Source: Mycobacterium innocens (GTDB taxonomy: Bacteria; Actinomycetota; Actinomycetes; Mycobacteriales; Mycobacteriaceae). From it: a stretch of 32,876 bases of DNA. The translations under genes and the position numbers were made by a program. Of the stretch, positions 18,047 to 27,450 are shown in pieces. The DNA lies in the NCBI RefSeq assembly GCF_900566055.1, contig NZ_UPHQ01000189.1, positions 1-32,876 on the forward strand, written 5' to 3'. The notes below the pieces were generated by a model, which did no database searches, had not been told where the DNA came from, and was given only the letters and a program-made list of their open reading frames with translations. Position 1 is the stretch's first letter. Each line of letters opens with the position of its first letter.

Positions 18047-18640
18047 TTACTTTCTTCCGCCGAGGAGCCCGCCGATGATGTCACCCAGCGCGCGGCCCCT
18101 GCCACCCAGTAGGTTGCCGAGGGACGTTTCATCATTTCCGCCCCCGAGGATCCCGCCGAGCAGCTGAGCCACGCCGCCACCGGCGCCTGTTTCCTCGTGC
18201 TGGACCGCGGTACCCTGCAGTGCGCCGCCCGGCCGGAGCTGATTTCCCAGGTATGCCAGCACGATCGGGAGCACCAGCGGCAACAACCGCTGCAGAAGTT
18301 CTCTCCTTCCGGCCCCACCACTGGCCAGTGCCGATGCCACGCAGTCGCTGTCATTGCCGGCGAACAGCGTGGCGACGACCTCTTCGGCCTCCTCTTCGCC
18401 GCGCCGGTCAACCTGGTCGAGCGCCCCGCCCGCGTCGAGCAGGCCACGCGCGGCGTGGCTGCTGGCGGCTGACTCGATCCGGCCGGCGTGTTCGGGATCC
18501 TGCGAATGCTGGTGCAATCCGGTAAGCAGCACCGGTACCAGCGTGCGGACCGCCCCGTCCACCTCGGTTTCGTCGGCACCGAGCGTGCGCGCGATGTCAG
18601 ATGTAGGAATCTGGGTGTAGAGATCATCAAGACCGGGCAT
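18047..18640 (-). CDS. DUF937 family protein
   Basis: A 197-residue protein of the DUF937 (YidB-like) family of unknown function. The N-terminus (MPGLDDLYTQIPTSDIARTLGADETEV) and the helical middle with LLPLVLPIVLAYLGNQL (115-132) are typical. The C-terminal third is Gly-rich with repeated LLGG/ILGG units (LLGGILGGG, NLLGGRG, IIGGLLGGRK) that resemble flexible or self-associating tails. No signal peptide is seen. The ATG at 18640 fits the family but has no nearby Shine-Dalgarno; a strong GGGAGG lies about 32 nt upstream instead. It is followed by the lectin-LysM gene, suggesting a shared envelope role, which is inference. Confidence 0.88.
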   Translation of the reverse strand: MPGLDDLYTQIPTSDIARTLGADETEVDGAVRTLVPVLLTGLHQHSQDPEHAGRIESAASSHAARGLLDAGGALDQVDRRGEEEAEEVVATLFAGNDSDCVASALASGGAGRRELLQRLLPLVLPIVLAYLGNQLRPGGALQGTAVQHEETGAGGGVAQLLGGILGGGNDETSLGNLLGGRGRALGDIIGGLLGGRK

Positions 18641-18672
18641 CGGTACAGGCTGCCTTCGGAGTCGGATATCAA

Positions 18673-18693
18673 GCCACCTCCCTTCTGACCCTA
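18673..18693 (-). promoter_or_regulatory. Promoter -10 candidate and displaced Shine-Dalgarno before DUF937
   Basis: On the minus strand TAGGGT (18688-18693) fits TANNNT, and GGGAGGTGGC (18673-18682) is a strong ribosome binding sequence. The latter sits directly before a TTG in a different frame and 32 nt before the DUF937 ATG, an odd distance. Confidence 0.4.
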
Positions 18694-18712
18694 GACGTAC
18701 GCCGTCACCGGC

Positions 18713-19969
18713 TCAGACCAGCCGCTCGGTGTGCAACGACACACCGGCGGCCGGGAAGCGAGCCAGCAGCGCGTCACCCATCGCGGCGGCCGGGGTCAGC
18801 ACCCCGTGCAGATCCGAGAGCTTGTCGCGATCGAATGCCAGCGCCAGACCGCACTCCCCCAGCAACACCGACGTCGCCTTGTAGCCGGGATCGCCGTCCT
18901 GCTTCATGCGCGCCACATATCGGGCCCCCGAGGCTGTGGTGGTGTAGGTCTCGATCCGGTAGTAGCCACGCTCGCGAGCCGCCGCGCTCGGGCCGGAGCC
19001 CGGCTTGGGCACCACCCGCTGCACCAACCCTTGTGGTAGCAGCCGGAAATATCGGCTGCCCAATCCGGTCGTCACGTTTCCGATGCCGCTGATGACGGCC
19101 GACGCCACCGGCGCCAGCAGCGATGATCCCAGGCTCATGTGCTCGCTGTACCGGAACCGCCTGCCATAGGCCCAATCCAACAGCGCGTTGCTGCGGCGCA
19201 CGATCCTGGTGTTGGTCGGCGCCATCAGGAACCCGGCCGTCCACAGTCCGCTCAGCTCGGGAGCGAGTTGACTGCCGCGCCGCCATGGCAGATCGGGCTG
19301 CGGGCCGAGTTCGGGCTCGGCGGCGCGGTCGGTGCTCAGCGTGTACGGGTCAGCGAATTGCCGACGCAGGTCAGAGTCGGCGGAGACGGCACGCAGAATC
19401 TCCAGCATCGACGCGATAGTGCCGCCGGATAGCCCACCGGCGAAGGACCGGACCACAAAATGCGTGTCGCCCAGTTCCCCCGCGCCGTCGTGGTGCGCAG
19501 CGTGGTACAGGGCGTACACGCTGAGGTCTGATGGGATCGAGTCGAAGCCGCAGGCATGCACAATCCGGGCACCGGTGTCGGCGGCCTGCTTGTGGTGCTG
19601 ATCGATGCTGTCGCGGACAAACGGCGGTTCGCCGGTCAGGTCGGCGTAATCGGTGCCGGCGGCGGCGCACGCGGCCACCAACGGCAGCCCGTAGCGCATA
19701 TAGGGCCCGACCGTGGTGACGACGACTCGGGTGCGGGCCGCCATCTGCTCGAGGGTCGCGGGCGACCCGGCGTCGGCGGCGACGACCGACCAGGACTGCG
19801 CGGGTTCTCCCAACGTGTCGCGAACGGCGAGCAATCGCTCGGTCGACCTGCCGGCCAGCGCGATTCGCGCGTCTCCGCCGGCTCGAGCCAGGTATTCGGC
19901 GGTCAGCTTGCCGACGAAACCCGTGGCCCCGTAGAGGATGATGTCGAATTCACGCGGCGCTGCGGTCAC
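18713..19969 (-). CDS. Saccharopine dehydrogenase-like oxidoreductase (Rv2449c-like)
   Basis: A 418-residue NAD(P)-dependent enzyme of the saccharopine dehydrogenase-like family. M. tuberculosis Rv2449c (419 residues) is annotated as a putative trans-acting enoyl reductase because Rv2953, a relative, reduces lipid intermediates made by polyketide synthases. The Rossmann motif is YGATGFVG (13-20), followed by IALAGRS and TTVGPYMRYGLPLV. ACGFDSIPSDL (about 158-168) and ETYTTTASGARY are also family features. I chose the GTG at 19969 because the product then matches the Rv2449c length and start; the frame stays open 27 codons further. TAGCGT lies 7 nt before the GTG with no Shine-Dalgarno, so it is probably leaderless. 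No polyketide synthase is nearby, so the substrate is unknown. Confidence 0.9.
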   Translation of the reverse strand: MTAAPREFDIILYGATGFVGKLTAEYLARAGGDARIALAGRSTERLLAVRDTLGEPAQSWSVVAADAGSPATLEQMAARTRVVVTTVGPYMRYGLPLVAACAAAGTDYADLTGEPPFVRDSIDQHHKQAADTGARIVHACGFDSIPSDLSVYALYHAAHHDGAGELGDTHFVVRSFAGGLSGGTIASMLEILRAVSADSDLRRQFADPYTLSTDRAAEPELGPQPDLPWRRGSQLAPELSGLWTAGFLMAPTNTRIVRRSNALLDWAYGRRFRYSEHMSLGSSLLAPVASAVISGIGNVTTGLGSRYFRLLPQGLVQRVVPKPGSGPSAAARERGYYRIETYTTTASGARYVARMKQDGDPGYKATSVLLGECGLALAFDRDKLSDLHGVLTPAAAMGDALLARFPAAGVSLHTERLV

Positions 19970-19976
19970 TGGCCAG

Positions 19977-19982
19977 ACGCTA
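19977..19982 (-). promoter_or_regulatory. -10 box candidate, leaderless arrangement (Rv2449c-like gene)
   Basis: TAGCGT on the minus strand fits TANNNT and ends 7 nt before the GTG start at 19969. Transcription would begin on or one base before the start codon. Confidence 0.5.
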
Positions 19983-20025
19983 CCCGCGGTGCGCGGCCCA
20001 GCACGCTGCGACCCCGAATACGACA

Positions 20026-20051
20026 GGTGCCGGGCCCGAAGGCCCGGCACC
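20026..20051 (-). terminator. rpfE terminator hairpin with UUCG loop
   Basis: GGTGCCGGGCC-TTCG-GGCCCGGCACC on the minus strand is a perfect 11-bp GC-rich stem closed by C(UUCG)G, an unusually stable tetraloop. It begins 31 nt after the rpfE stop. No U-tract follows, as is common in mycobacteria. Confidence 0.7.
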
Positions 20052-20082
20052 CGGTGTTCGGCTATATCGCCTGCCGGTGTGG

Positions 20083-20892
<810 letters not shown>

Positions 20893-21138
20893 TCAGCTCC
20901 GCTCACACGCGGGATCCGTGGATTCAATTGTGTTCAACTACTGATGCCCGGTTTCGGGCTAAACGCACCGTACGATAACGATTTGGATTCGTCATCCCGG
21001 CCGAAGTGATATTTCGGTTCTATAACAAGCGGATCACGACGCGGTCGTACAATGGTCTCCGCAGGTCAAGCGCCTGTTTATCGCTGCGGCCGGACGTTCG
21101 TGCCTCCGGTGCCACGGTGAGCCGAATCACGCGCATTT

Positions 21139-21154
21139 TGTGAGCTGTGCCACG
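21139..21154. promoter_or_regulatory. CRP-like site upstream of rpfE
   Basis: TGTGAGCTGTGCCACG matches the mycobacterial CRP consensus TGTGA-N6-TCACG at all but one of ten fixed positions. It lies about 440 bp upstream of rpfE. M. tuberculosis CRP (Rv3676) is known to control rpfA. The distance makes direct control of rpfE uncertain. Confidence 0.3.
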
Positions 21155-21611
21155 CATTTGCCACTATTGGTCGCCGGTCTATTCAACGGATCCGTCGGCA
21201 GGTGACCGTGACCCAGCTCATAGCACACCGCTCCCCCGCTATCGCCGGTAGACCTCGCCACCAAGCGGGCCCGGCGAAGTGACAATCCCGGAAGACGTCG
21301 CGGGGCCGAGACGCAACTCATGGCTCAGCGAAAGTGCGTTCCCACTAAGGTTTTTCGTGCTCAATGACCTCATCGTCCAGGTCCGGCGAGGTAGCCGCGC
21401 ACCCCGGCGTGCCAAGGCCGGCCCGGCCGCTGATTGCGCACACGACCGGATGCCTGCCGTCGGCTGCGCTGTCGTTGATTTCTTGCACAGACACTTACCG
21501 ACGATGACAGCGGAACGACTTCCTAGGTAGCTGGCAGCCGAAATGCACTGTGTTACAACAACATAGGATGCGCAGTACAAGGGGCAAGGTACTTCTTGGC
21601 TGAAAACGACC

Positions 21612-21641
21612 ATAATAAGGGACGAATTCTAAAACTACCAA
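21612..21641 (-). promoter_or_regulatory. Promoter-like sequence in the AT-rich patch
   Basis: On the minus strand TTGGTA (21636-21641) and TATTAT (21612-21617) are 18 bp apart. It points towards rpfE, about 900 bp away. AT-rich DNA produces such matches easily, so it may be chance or may drive an unannotated RNA. Confidence 0.3.
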
Positions 21642-21750
21642 TAACGTGTGAAATTAGAAAACAAACAGAAGTAAAAGACTCACGCCCTGCACAAGAATTC
21701 GATTGCGCTCAATCCGGAGAGCAAACCGACGCAAACCGGGCGCGAATTCT
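21623..21750. repeat. Three copies of an 8-bp element, alternating orientation
   Basis: CGAATTCT occurs at 21623-21630, reversed (AGAATTCG) at 21694-21701, and again at 21743-21750. Three copies within 128 bp is unusual in GC-rich DNA. They lie in and beside the AT-rich patch. Confidence 0.45.
21721..21738 (+). repeat. Tandem GCAAACCG repeat with 10-bp period
   Basis: GCAAACCG at 21721-21728 is repeated at 21731-21738, starts exactly 10 bp apart. Such helically phased direct repeats are typical of response-regulator sites. They lie about 50 bp past the mobA stop. Confidence 0.4.
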
Positions 21751-21785
21751 GCAGCCCGTCGCCCGGGCACGGTAAGAGCTGACGG

Positions 21786-22391
21786 TCAGCGCCGAGGCTG
21801 TGCTGGTAGGCGCAAGTCGGCCGCGGTATTGACATTTGACAGCGGCCCGGAATTCGACATCACGATCCGTTGAGCGTCGCAAGCATCGACGAAGGCGCTC
21901 AACCTGCGCTCACCGGCGGCAACCAATGCATCAACCCGATCGGCCAACTCGGTCCGGTATACCGCAGCCAAGTAGTGGCTGCGACCGTCCCAGGGCAGCA
22001 CCACTTCGGCATTGGTCTGCACCGCACGGCGCACCAGTTCATCGATCAATTCGACTGTCAGCAAAGGCATGTCGACCGCGCACACGAACGCAAGCCGCGC
22101 GCCGGCCGCGGCGGCCGCACGCAAGCCGCGCCCAGTCGCCGGCAACGGACCGAGCCCCCGCACTTCGTCGCGCAGCACGTCAGCCGGCAACGGGGGCAAT
22201 GGTTGCCCAGGAGCCGCCATCACGAATAACGGGTCGCAGCGCTGTCCGACAACACCGACCACGTGCTCGACCAGCGTTGTGGTCCCTCCTGGCAGCGGCA
22301 GCGTCGCTTTGTCACGACCCATCCGCCGCGACTCTCCGCCGGCCAGGACGACCCCGGCGAGTGACCCTGCGCCCGGCACCGGTTCGCCCAC
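21786..22391 (-). CDS. mobA: Molybdenum cofactor guanylyltransferase
   Basis: Attaches GMP to molybdopterin to form the guanine dinucleotide cofactor. The 201 residues show the nucleotidyltransferase signature [21 protein letters not shown] near the start, then [17 protein letters not shown] and CAVDMPLL, which carries the metal-binding Asp. The GTG at 22391 gives the same length as M. tuberculosis MobA and the same spacing to LAGVVLAGG; a GTG at 22415 would overlap korB by 23 nt. It starts one base after the korB stop (TGACGTG), so it is probably the last gene of a korA-korB-mobA operon. The Shine-Dalgarno is weak, consistent with coupling. Confidence 0.92.
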   Translation of the reverse strand: MGEPVPGAGSLAGVVLAGGESRRMGRDKATLPLPGGTTTLVEHVVGVVGQRCDPLFVMAAPGQPLPPLPADVLRDEVRGLGPLPATGRGLRAAAAAGARLAFVCAVDMPLLTVELIDELVRRAVQTNAEVVLPWDGRSHYLAAVYRTELADRVDALVAAGERRLSAFVDACDAQRIVMSNSGPLSNVNTAADLRLPAQPRR

Positions 22392-22392
22392 G

Positions 22393-23484
22393 TCAGCCGA
22401 CAGTCCAGGTGTCACGCCCGCGGAGCAGCGCTTGCAGCGCGGCGGCGTCGGACGGAACCGTACTCTGGGCGGCGCTGACCTGAGAACGTGCCGCGTCATC
22501 GTAGGTGGGCCTGCTGATGTGGCGGAAGATTCCGAGCACGGTGTGCTCGAGGTTTTGATCGGACAGCCGAGACAACGCGAACGCATACGCCGCGTCGTCG
22601 GCGTGTGCGTCGTGCACCACGATGTCCTCGACAGCCACGTCGACGGTCTTGGCCACGTCGAGGCTGAAGCCAGACCTCACGACGCAGTATTCACCGTTGG
22701 CGCCGAACACGATCGGTTCACCATGGCGGACGTTGATCACCCGCTCTTCCGCCCCCTCCTTGCGCAGCGCGTCGAAGGAGCCGTCGTTGAATATCGGGCA
22801 GTCCTGCAGGATTTCGACCAGCGCGGCACCGCGGTGCTGGGCGGCAGCGCGCAGCACCGCGGAAAGCCCGGCGCGGTCGGAATCCAGCGCGCGGCCGACG
22901 AACGTCGCCTCGGCACCCAAGGCCAGCGAGACCGGGTTGAATGGAGTATCCAGCGAACCCATCGGGGTCGACTTGGTGATCTTGCCGACCTCCGATGTCG
23001 GTGAGTATTGCCCCTTGGTCAGCCCGTAGATCCGGTTGTTGAACAGCAGAACCGTGATGTTGACGTTGCGGCGCATTGCGTGGATCAGGTGGTTACCACC
23101 GATCGACAACGCATCACCATCTCCGGTGACCACCCACACCGACAGGTCCTCGCGGGCCAGCGCCAGCCCGGTCGCGATCGCCGGCGCGCGGCCGTGGATC
23201 GAGTGGAATCCATAGGTCTCGAGGTAGTACGGGAAGCGGCTGGAACATCCGATGCCGCTGATGAACACGACGTTCTCGCGGCGTAATCCGAGTTCGGGCA
23301 GAAAGTTGCGAATGGTGTTGAGGATGACGTAGTCCCCGCACCCCGGGCACCAGCGGACCTCTTGGTCACTGGTGTAATCCTTGGCCTTCTGCGGTTGGTC
23401 CGTCGTGGGCACCCGCGAGTTCTTGGTCAAACTCGGGGTTAGCCCGAGGTCTGTGCCCGCCAGATCGCCGGTCGCGCTAGTCAT
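22393..23484 (-). CDS. korB: 2-oxoglutarate:ferredoxin oxidoreductase, beta subunit
   Basis: With KorA it oxidises 2-oxoglutarate to succinyl-CoA using ferredoxin, a CoA-dependent route that completes the TCA cycle alongside the Kgd enzyme in M. tuberculosis. The 363 residues show the cluster-binding start of CPGCGD (C46, C49), [11 protein letters not shown] (C80), and the thiamine diphosphate/Mg site [12 protein letters not shown] (121-132) with NN 149-150. GAGGAGGAG lies about 9 nt before the ATG. It follows korA by 68 bp, as in Rv2455c-Rv2454c. Confidence 0.96.
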   Translation of the reverse strand: MTSATGDLAGTDLGLTPSLTKNSRVPTTDQPQKAKDYTSDQEVRWCPGCGDYVILNTIRNFLPELGLRRENVVFISGIGCSSRFPYYLETYGFHSIHGRAPAIATGLALAREDLSVWVVTGDGDALSIGGNHLIHAMRRNVNITVLLFNNRIYGLTKGQYSPTSEVGKITKSTPMGSLDTPFNPVSLALGAEATFVGRALDSDRAGLSAVLRAAAQHRGAALVEILQDCPIFNDGSFDALRKEGAEERVINVRHGEPIVFGANGEYCVVRSGFSLDVAKTVDVAVEDIVVHDAHADDAAYAFALSRLSDQNLEHTVLGIFRHISRPTYDDAARSQVSAAQSTVPSDAAALQALLRGRDTWTVG

Positions 23485-23552
23485 GAGCGCCGCTCCTCCT
23501 CATTGCCTGGTCCCGCGCTGACGGGCGGCGCCCCACTGGGTCGCGGCGACGG

Positions 23553-25514
23553 TCATTCGACAGCTCCCGCTCCAATGGGGGCCGCCCCCAATTTGGCGAC
23601 CATCGTCTTGTCTTGCTCAATCTCGGCCAGCGTCCCGCCCAATGCCGCGCGGATAACTCGGCCAATTTCGTCGGTCAAGAACGACAACCCTTGAACTTTG
23701 GTGACCGATTGAATGTCGACCAGATACTTTCCGCGCAGCACCAGCGCCAACTGGCCCAGGTTCATCTCCGGTGCCACTACCTGCGGATAACTTCGCAGCA
23801 CGTCACCCAGGTTCGCCGGCAATGGGCTGAGGTACCGCAAGTGGGCATGAGCGACCCTGATCCCCTTGCGCCGCGCCCGCCGGCACGCCTCGCCGATCGG
23901 CCCGTAAGAACTGCCCCAGCCGAGCAATAACAGCTCGGCGTCCCCCGTCGGGTCGTCGACTTCGAGGTCGGGAACTCGGATTCCGTCAATCTTGGCTTGG
24001 CGAATCCGAACCATGAGGTCGTGATTCATCGGCTCGTAGGAGATGGCACCGGAGCCATTGGCCGCTTCCAGCCCGCCGATGCGGTGCTCCAGACCTGGAG
24101 TGCCGGGGACGGCGAACTGACGGGCCAGAGTCTCGGGGTCGCGATTGTACGGCTGGAAAGGCTCGTCCGGTTTGGCGAACTTGTGCACGATGGGCTCAAA
24201 GGTGGTGATGTCGGGAATTCGCCACGGTTCCGAGCCGTTGGCAATGGCCCCATCGGACAACACGATCACCGGGGTCTGGTAGGCAAGGGCAATCCGCACC
24301 GCCTCGACGGCGACCTCAAAGCAGTCGGCCGGCGACCGCGGCGCCAGCACCGCAACCGGCGACTCACCGTTGCGGCCATACAACGCCTGCAGCAGGTCAG
24401 CCTGCTCGGTCTTGGTGGGCAGGCCAGTCGACGGCCCACCGCGCTGCACATCGATGACGATCAATGGCAGTTCGGTCATCACGCCAAGGCCTAGTGCCTC
24501 GGACTTCAGCGAAATACCCGGCCCCGACGTGCTGGTGACACCGATCGCACCGCCGTAGGCTGCGCCCAGGGCCGCGCAGATACCCCCGATCTCGTCTTCG
24601 GCCTGGAAGGTGATGACATTGAAGTTCTTGTGCTTGGACAGCTCGTGCAGGATGTCGGACGCCGGCGTAATCGGATAGCTGCCCAGCACCACCGGAGCAT
24701 TGGCGAGCTGACCCGCTGCAACGATCCCGTACGCCAAAGCGGTGTTTCCCGAGATTTGCCGGTATTCACCGGGCGGCAAGGCCGCCGCCGGAACTTCGTA
24801 CGTGGTGCCGAATGCCTCGGTGGTCTCGCCGTAGTTCCACCCCGCCTTGAGGGCCAGCACATTGATCTCGGCGATGTCGGGCTTGCGCGCAAACTTCTCT
24901 CTGATGAAGTTTTCACTGGTCCGTATCGGCCGGCCGTACATCCATGACAACAACCCCAAAGCGAACATGTTCTTGGCGCGCTGGCCGTCTTTCTTCGACG
25001 CGCCGACGGTTTCCACTGCCGCCAGGGTCAACGTGGTCATCGGCACGGAATGCACGACGTACTCGTCCAATTCGTCGGACTCCAGCGGATTGGTGACATA
25101 GCCGACCTTCATCAAGTTGCGCTTGGTGAACTCGTCCGAATTGGCAATCACCATGCCCCCGCGGGGCAGGTCACCGATATTGGCCTTCAGCGCTGCCGGG
25201 TTCATCGCGACCAGCACGTCCGGCCGGTCACCGGCCGTCAGGATGTCGTAGTCGGCAATCTGTATCTGAAAGGACGACACCCCGGGCAGGGTGCCCGCCG
25301 GGGCCCGGATCTCGGCGGGATAGTTCGGCTGGGTGGCCAGGTCGTTGCCGAATATGGCCGCTTCCGAAGTGAACCTGTCGCCGGTCAGCTGCATCCCGTC
25401 GCCGGAGTCCCCGGCGAAACGGATGACGACATGTTCCAGGCGCCGCCGCTCGTGCCGGGCATGCGACGCCACGGCATGAGACTCCGGCTCGGCTCCGCTG
25501 CCATTCGGATCCAC
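23553..25514 (-). CDS. korA: 2-oxoglutarate:ferredoxin oxidoreductase, alpha subunit
   Basis: The partner of KorB. The 653 residues are a fusion of the gamma domain (about 30-210, starting IRFAGDSGDGMQLTG) and the alpha domain (about 250-650). The latter has GNTALAYGIVAAG, SYPITPASDILHELSK, EDEIGGICAALGAAYGG and TSTSGPGISLKSEALGLG, which form the CoA and thiamine interface. LLLLGWGSSYGPIGEA marks the C-terminal subdomain. The start is GTG at 25514 with GGAAGG 7 nt upstream. Three TAATCAGG repeats begin 19 bp upstream and are the likely regulatory site. In M. tuberculosis the MFS gene Rv2456c lies between this gene and clpX; it is absent here. Confidence 0.96.
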   Translation of the reverse strand: MDPNGSGAEPESHAVASHARHERRRLEHVVIRFAGDSGDGMQLTGDRFTSEAAIFGNDLATQPNYPAEIRAPAGTLPGVSSFQIQIADYDILTAGDRPDVLVAMNPAALKANIGDLPRGGMVIANSDEFTKRNLMKVGYVTNPLESDELDEYVVHSVPMTTLTLAAVETVGASKKDGQRAKNMFALGLLSWMYGRPIRTSENFIREKFARKPDIAEINVLALKAGWNYGETTEAFGTTYEVPAAALPPGEYRQISGNTALAYGIVAAGQLANAPVVLGSYPITPASDILHELSKHKNFNVITFQAEDEIGGICAALGAAYGGAIGVTSTSGPGISLKSEALGLGVMTELPLIVIDVQRGGPSTGLPTKTEQADLLQALYGRNGESPVAVLAPRSPADCFEVAVEAVRIALAYQTPVIVLSDGAIANGSEPWRIPDITTFEPIVHKFAKPDEPFQPYNRDPETLARQFAVPGTPGLEHRIGGLEAANGSGAISYEPMNHDLMVRIRQAKIDGIRVPDLEVDDPTGDAELLLLGWGSSYGPIGEACRRARRKGIRVAHAHLRYLSPLPANLGDVLRSYPQVVAPEMNLGQLALVLRGKYLVDIQSVTKVQGLSFLTDEIGRVIRAALGGTLAEIEQDKTMVAKLGAAPIGAGAVE

Positions 25515-25532
25515 GTCTCCGCCTTCCGTCCG

Positions 25533-25563
25533 TAATCAGGCTTTTAATCAGGCCCTAATCAGG
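25533..25563 (-). promoter_or_regulatory. Triple TAATCAGG direct repeat upstream of korA
   Basis: Copies start at 25533, 25545 and 25556, about one helical turn apart. They begin 19 bp before the korA GTG and would cover the promoter or early leader. The phasing suits a regulator that binds cooperatively to one face of the DNA. I do not recognise the motif. Confidence 0.55.
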
Positions 25564-25625
25564 AGAAGCACTCCGGTGCGGTTTCAGGTTACGCCGTCGG
25601 AATGGCTCCCCCACCTCACGTTTTG

Positions 25626-25653
25626 GTGTCACTGGCGGTATCAAGTATGACAC
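25626..25653. promoter_or_regulatory. Inverted repeat GTGTCA-N16-TGACAC
   Basis: Perfect 6-bp arms at 25626-25631 and 25648-25653. It lies about 110 bp upstream of korA. The wide spacer makes a hairpin unlikely; a protein site is possible, as is chance. Confidence 0.3.
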
Positions 25654-25895
25654 TTGTTCCTGCGCGTTTGGCCGTCACCGAACCTCGGCAGAGTGCGGTC
25701 GATTCGCTAAAAGCCGACGTCAGGGCGGGGACGGTGGCGACGGCAACCCAAACTGTGGTCTTGGTCACTTTCTCAGCAACCGCACCTAAGACCGTCTGAG
25801 ACCGCTCGATCGTGTCGCAGCTGGGCGACGCGCGGGTACAGAGCTTGGTCGCGACGGGCTCGGGTCGTGGCGTCGGGGCCCGTATCTTCGCAACG

Positions 25896-27176
25896 CTAGG
25901 CGCTCTTGTCGCGGCGCTCGGAACGGGACGGCTTGCGCGGCACAATCGTCGGCAGCACGTTGTCCTGCACGGTCTCCTTGGTGACCACCACTTTGGCGAC
26001 ATCGTCGCGGCTGGGGATGTCATACATGACCGGCAGCAGAACTTCTTCCATGATCGCCCGCAAGCCGCGAGCGCCGGTGCCGCGGTGGATCGCTTGGTCC
26101 GCGATCGCTTCCAGCGCATCGTCGGTGAACTCCAGCTCCACGCCATCCATTTCGAAGAGCCGGGTGTACTGCTTGACCAAAGCGTTCTTCGGCTCGGACA
26201 AGATCTTGACCAACGACTCCTTGTCCAGGTTGGTGACCGAGGCAACCACCGGCAGGCGGCCGATGAATTCGGGAATCAGACCAAACTTGATCAGGTCCTC
26301 GGGCATCACTTCGGCAAAATGGTCGGTGGTGTCGATCTCGGCCTTGGAGCGGACTTCGGCGCCGAAGCCCAAGCCGCGCTTGCCCACCCGCTCGTAGATG
26401 ATCTTCTCCAGCCCGGCGAATGCGCCCGCGACGATGAAAAGCACGTTGGTGGTGTCGATCTGGATGAACTCTTGATGCGGGTGCTTGCGGCCGCCCTGTG
26501 GGGGAACCGATGCCTGGGTGCCCTCGAGAATTTTCAGCAGGGCCTGCTGAACGCCTTCTCCCGAGACGTCGCGGGTAATCGACGGGTTCTCGCTCTTGCG
26601 GGCGATCTTGTCGACCTCGTCGATGTAGATGATGCCCGTCTCGGCGCGCTTGACGTCGTAGTCGGCTGCCTGGATCAGTTTGAGCAGGATATTCTCGACG
26701 TCTTCACCGACATAACCGGCCTCGGTGAGCGCCGTGGCGTCGGCGATGGCGAACGGCACGTTGAGCATCTTGGCCAGCGTCTGGGCCAGGTAGGTCTTGC
26801 CGCAACCGGTCGGTCCCAGCATCAAGATATTGGATTTGGTCAGCTCGACCGGCTCGTGCCGGGAGTCGCGGCTCTTCTCGCCGGCTTGGATGCGCTTGTA
26901 GTGGTTGTAGACCGCGACGGCCAGGGTCCGTTTGGCGGTGTCCTGTCCGATGACGTAGCCCTCGAGGAATTCCCGGATTTCAACGGGCTTGGGCAGTTCA
27001 TCGAGTTTCACATCGTCGGCGTCGGCGAGTTCCTCTTCGATGATCTCGTTGCAAAGGTCGATGCACTCATCGCAGATGTACACTCCGGGACCGGCGATGA
27101 GCTTCTTGACCTGTTTTTGACTCTTCCCGCAGAACGAGCACTTCAGCAGGTCACCGCCGTCTCCTATGCGCGCCAT
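25896..27176 (-). CDS. clpX: ATP-dependent Clp protease ATP-binding subunit ClpX
   Basis: An AAA+ unfoldase that feeds tagged proteins to the ClpP1P2 peptidase. The 426 residues equal the M. tuberculosis protein. The N-terminal zinc domain has C13, C16, C35 and C38. The AAA+ domain has Walker A GPTGCGKT (121-128), Walker [10 protein letters not shown], the pore loop GYVGED and the arginine-bearing sensor region [12 protein letters not shown]. ClpP-contacting and C-terminal helical parts are complete. The ATG at 27176 has only a distant AGGAAG. It is separated from clpP1P2 by the plus-strand mmuM gene and so must have its own promoter, within 27177-27450; I cannot place it with confidence. Confidence 0.97.
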   Translation of the reverse strand: MARIGDGGDLLKCSFCGKSQKQVKKLIAGPGVYICDECIDLCNEIIEEELADADDVKLDELPKPVEIREFLEGYVIGQDTAKRTLAVAVYNHYKRIQAGEKSRDSRHEPVELTKSNILMLGPTGCGKTYLAQTLAKMLNVPFAIADATALTEAGYVGEDVENILLKLIQAADYDVKRAETGIIYIDEVDKIARKSENPSITRDVSGEGVQQALLKILEGTQASVPPQGGRKHPHQEFIQIDTTNVLFIVAGAFAGLEKIIYERVGKRGLGFGAEVRSKAEIDTTDHFAEVMPEDLIKFGLIPEFIGRLPVVASVTNLDKESLVKILSEPKNALVKQYTRLFEMDGVELEFTDDALEAIADQAIHRGTGARGLRAIMEEVLLPVMYDIPSRDDVAKVVVTKETVQDNVLPTIVPRKPSRSERRDKSA

Positions 27177-27450
27177 GATGGTGAGGGCCTACTTCCTGTT
27201 CGCCGTTCGTCTTACCGTGCCGCGTGTACTCCCCGACGCTACCCGCTTGCTGCGGCCCACCGCGACTGTTGGCGCCGAATAGCGTCTTTGATATTCCTGG
27301 GTATTCATAGCCTCGTGTCTGAATGAAACATATCGCCCGGCGGCGCCCGCACTCGTCGAGACGCGCAATCGGTGTCGCCGGCGTGTCGCGGTCGTGATGC
27401 AACCGATGCTCATGGCACCCGGTGGCGGCCCACACCCCAGGCGACCACCC

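Larger units (their letters stand above)
25515..25895. other. korA-clpX intergenic region
   Basis: A 381-bp gap. It holds the triple TAATCAGG repeat and a spaced inverted repeat. One minus-strand frame is open from inside clpX to a TGA at 25616 and encodes a Thr/Ala/Val-rich stretch with no start codon of its own; a plus frame at 25602-25799 has poor codon use. Neither resembles Rv2456c. I see no convincing gene and no strong terminator for clpX. Confidence 0.5.

Noticed and set aside
21279..21530. 83-codon plus-strand frame in the same gap
   Set aside because: Moderate codon bias but no start signal or similarity to a known family.
21239..21613. 124-codon minus-strand frame in the rpfE-mobA gap
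   Set aside because: No ribosome binding site, Cys- and Ser-rich, weak codon bias, start inside a -10-like sequence. Not reported as a gene.
25602..25799. 65-codon plus-strand frame between korA and clpX
   Set aside because: Low third-position GC and no ribosome binding site.
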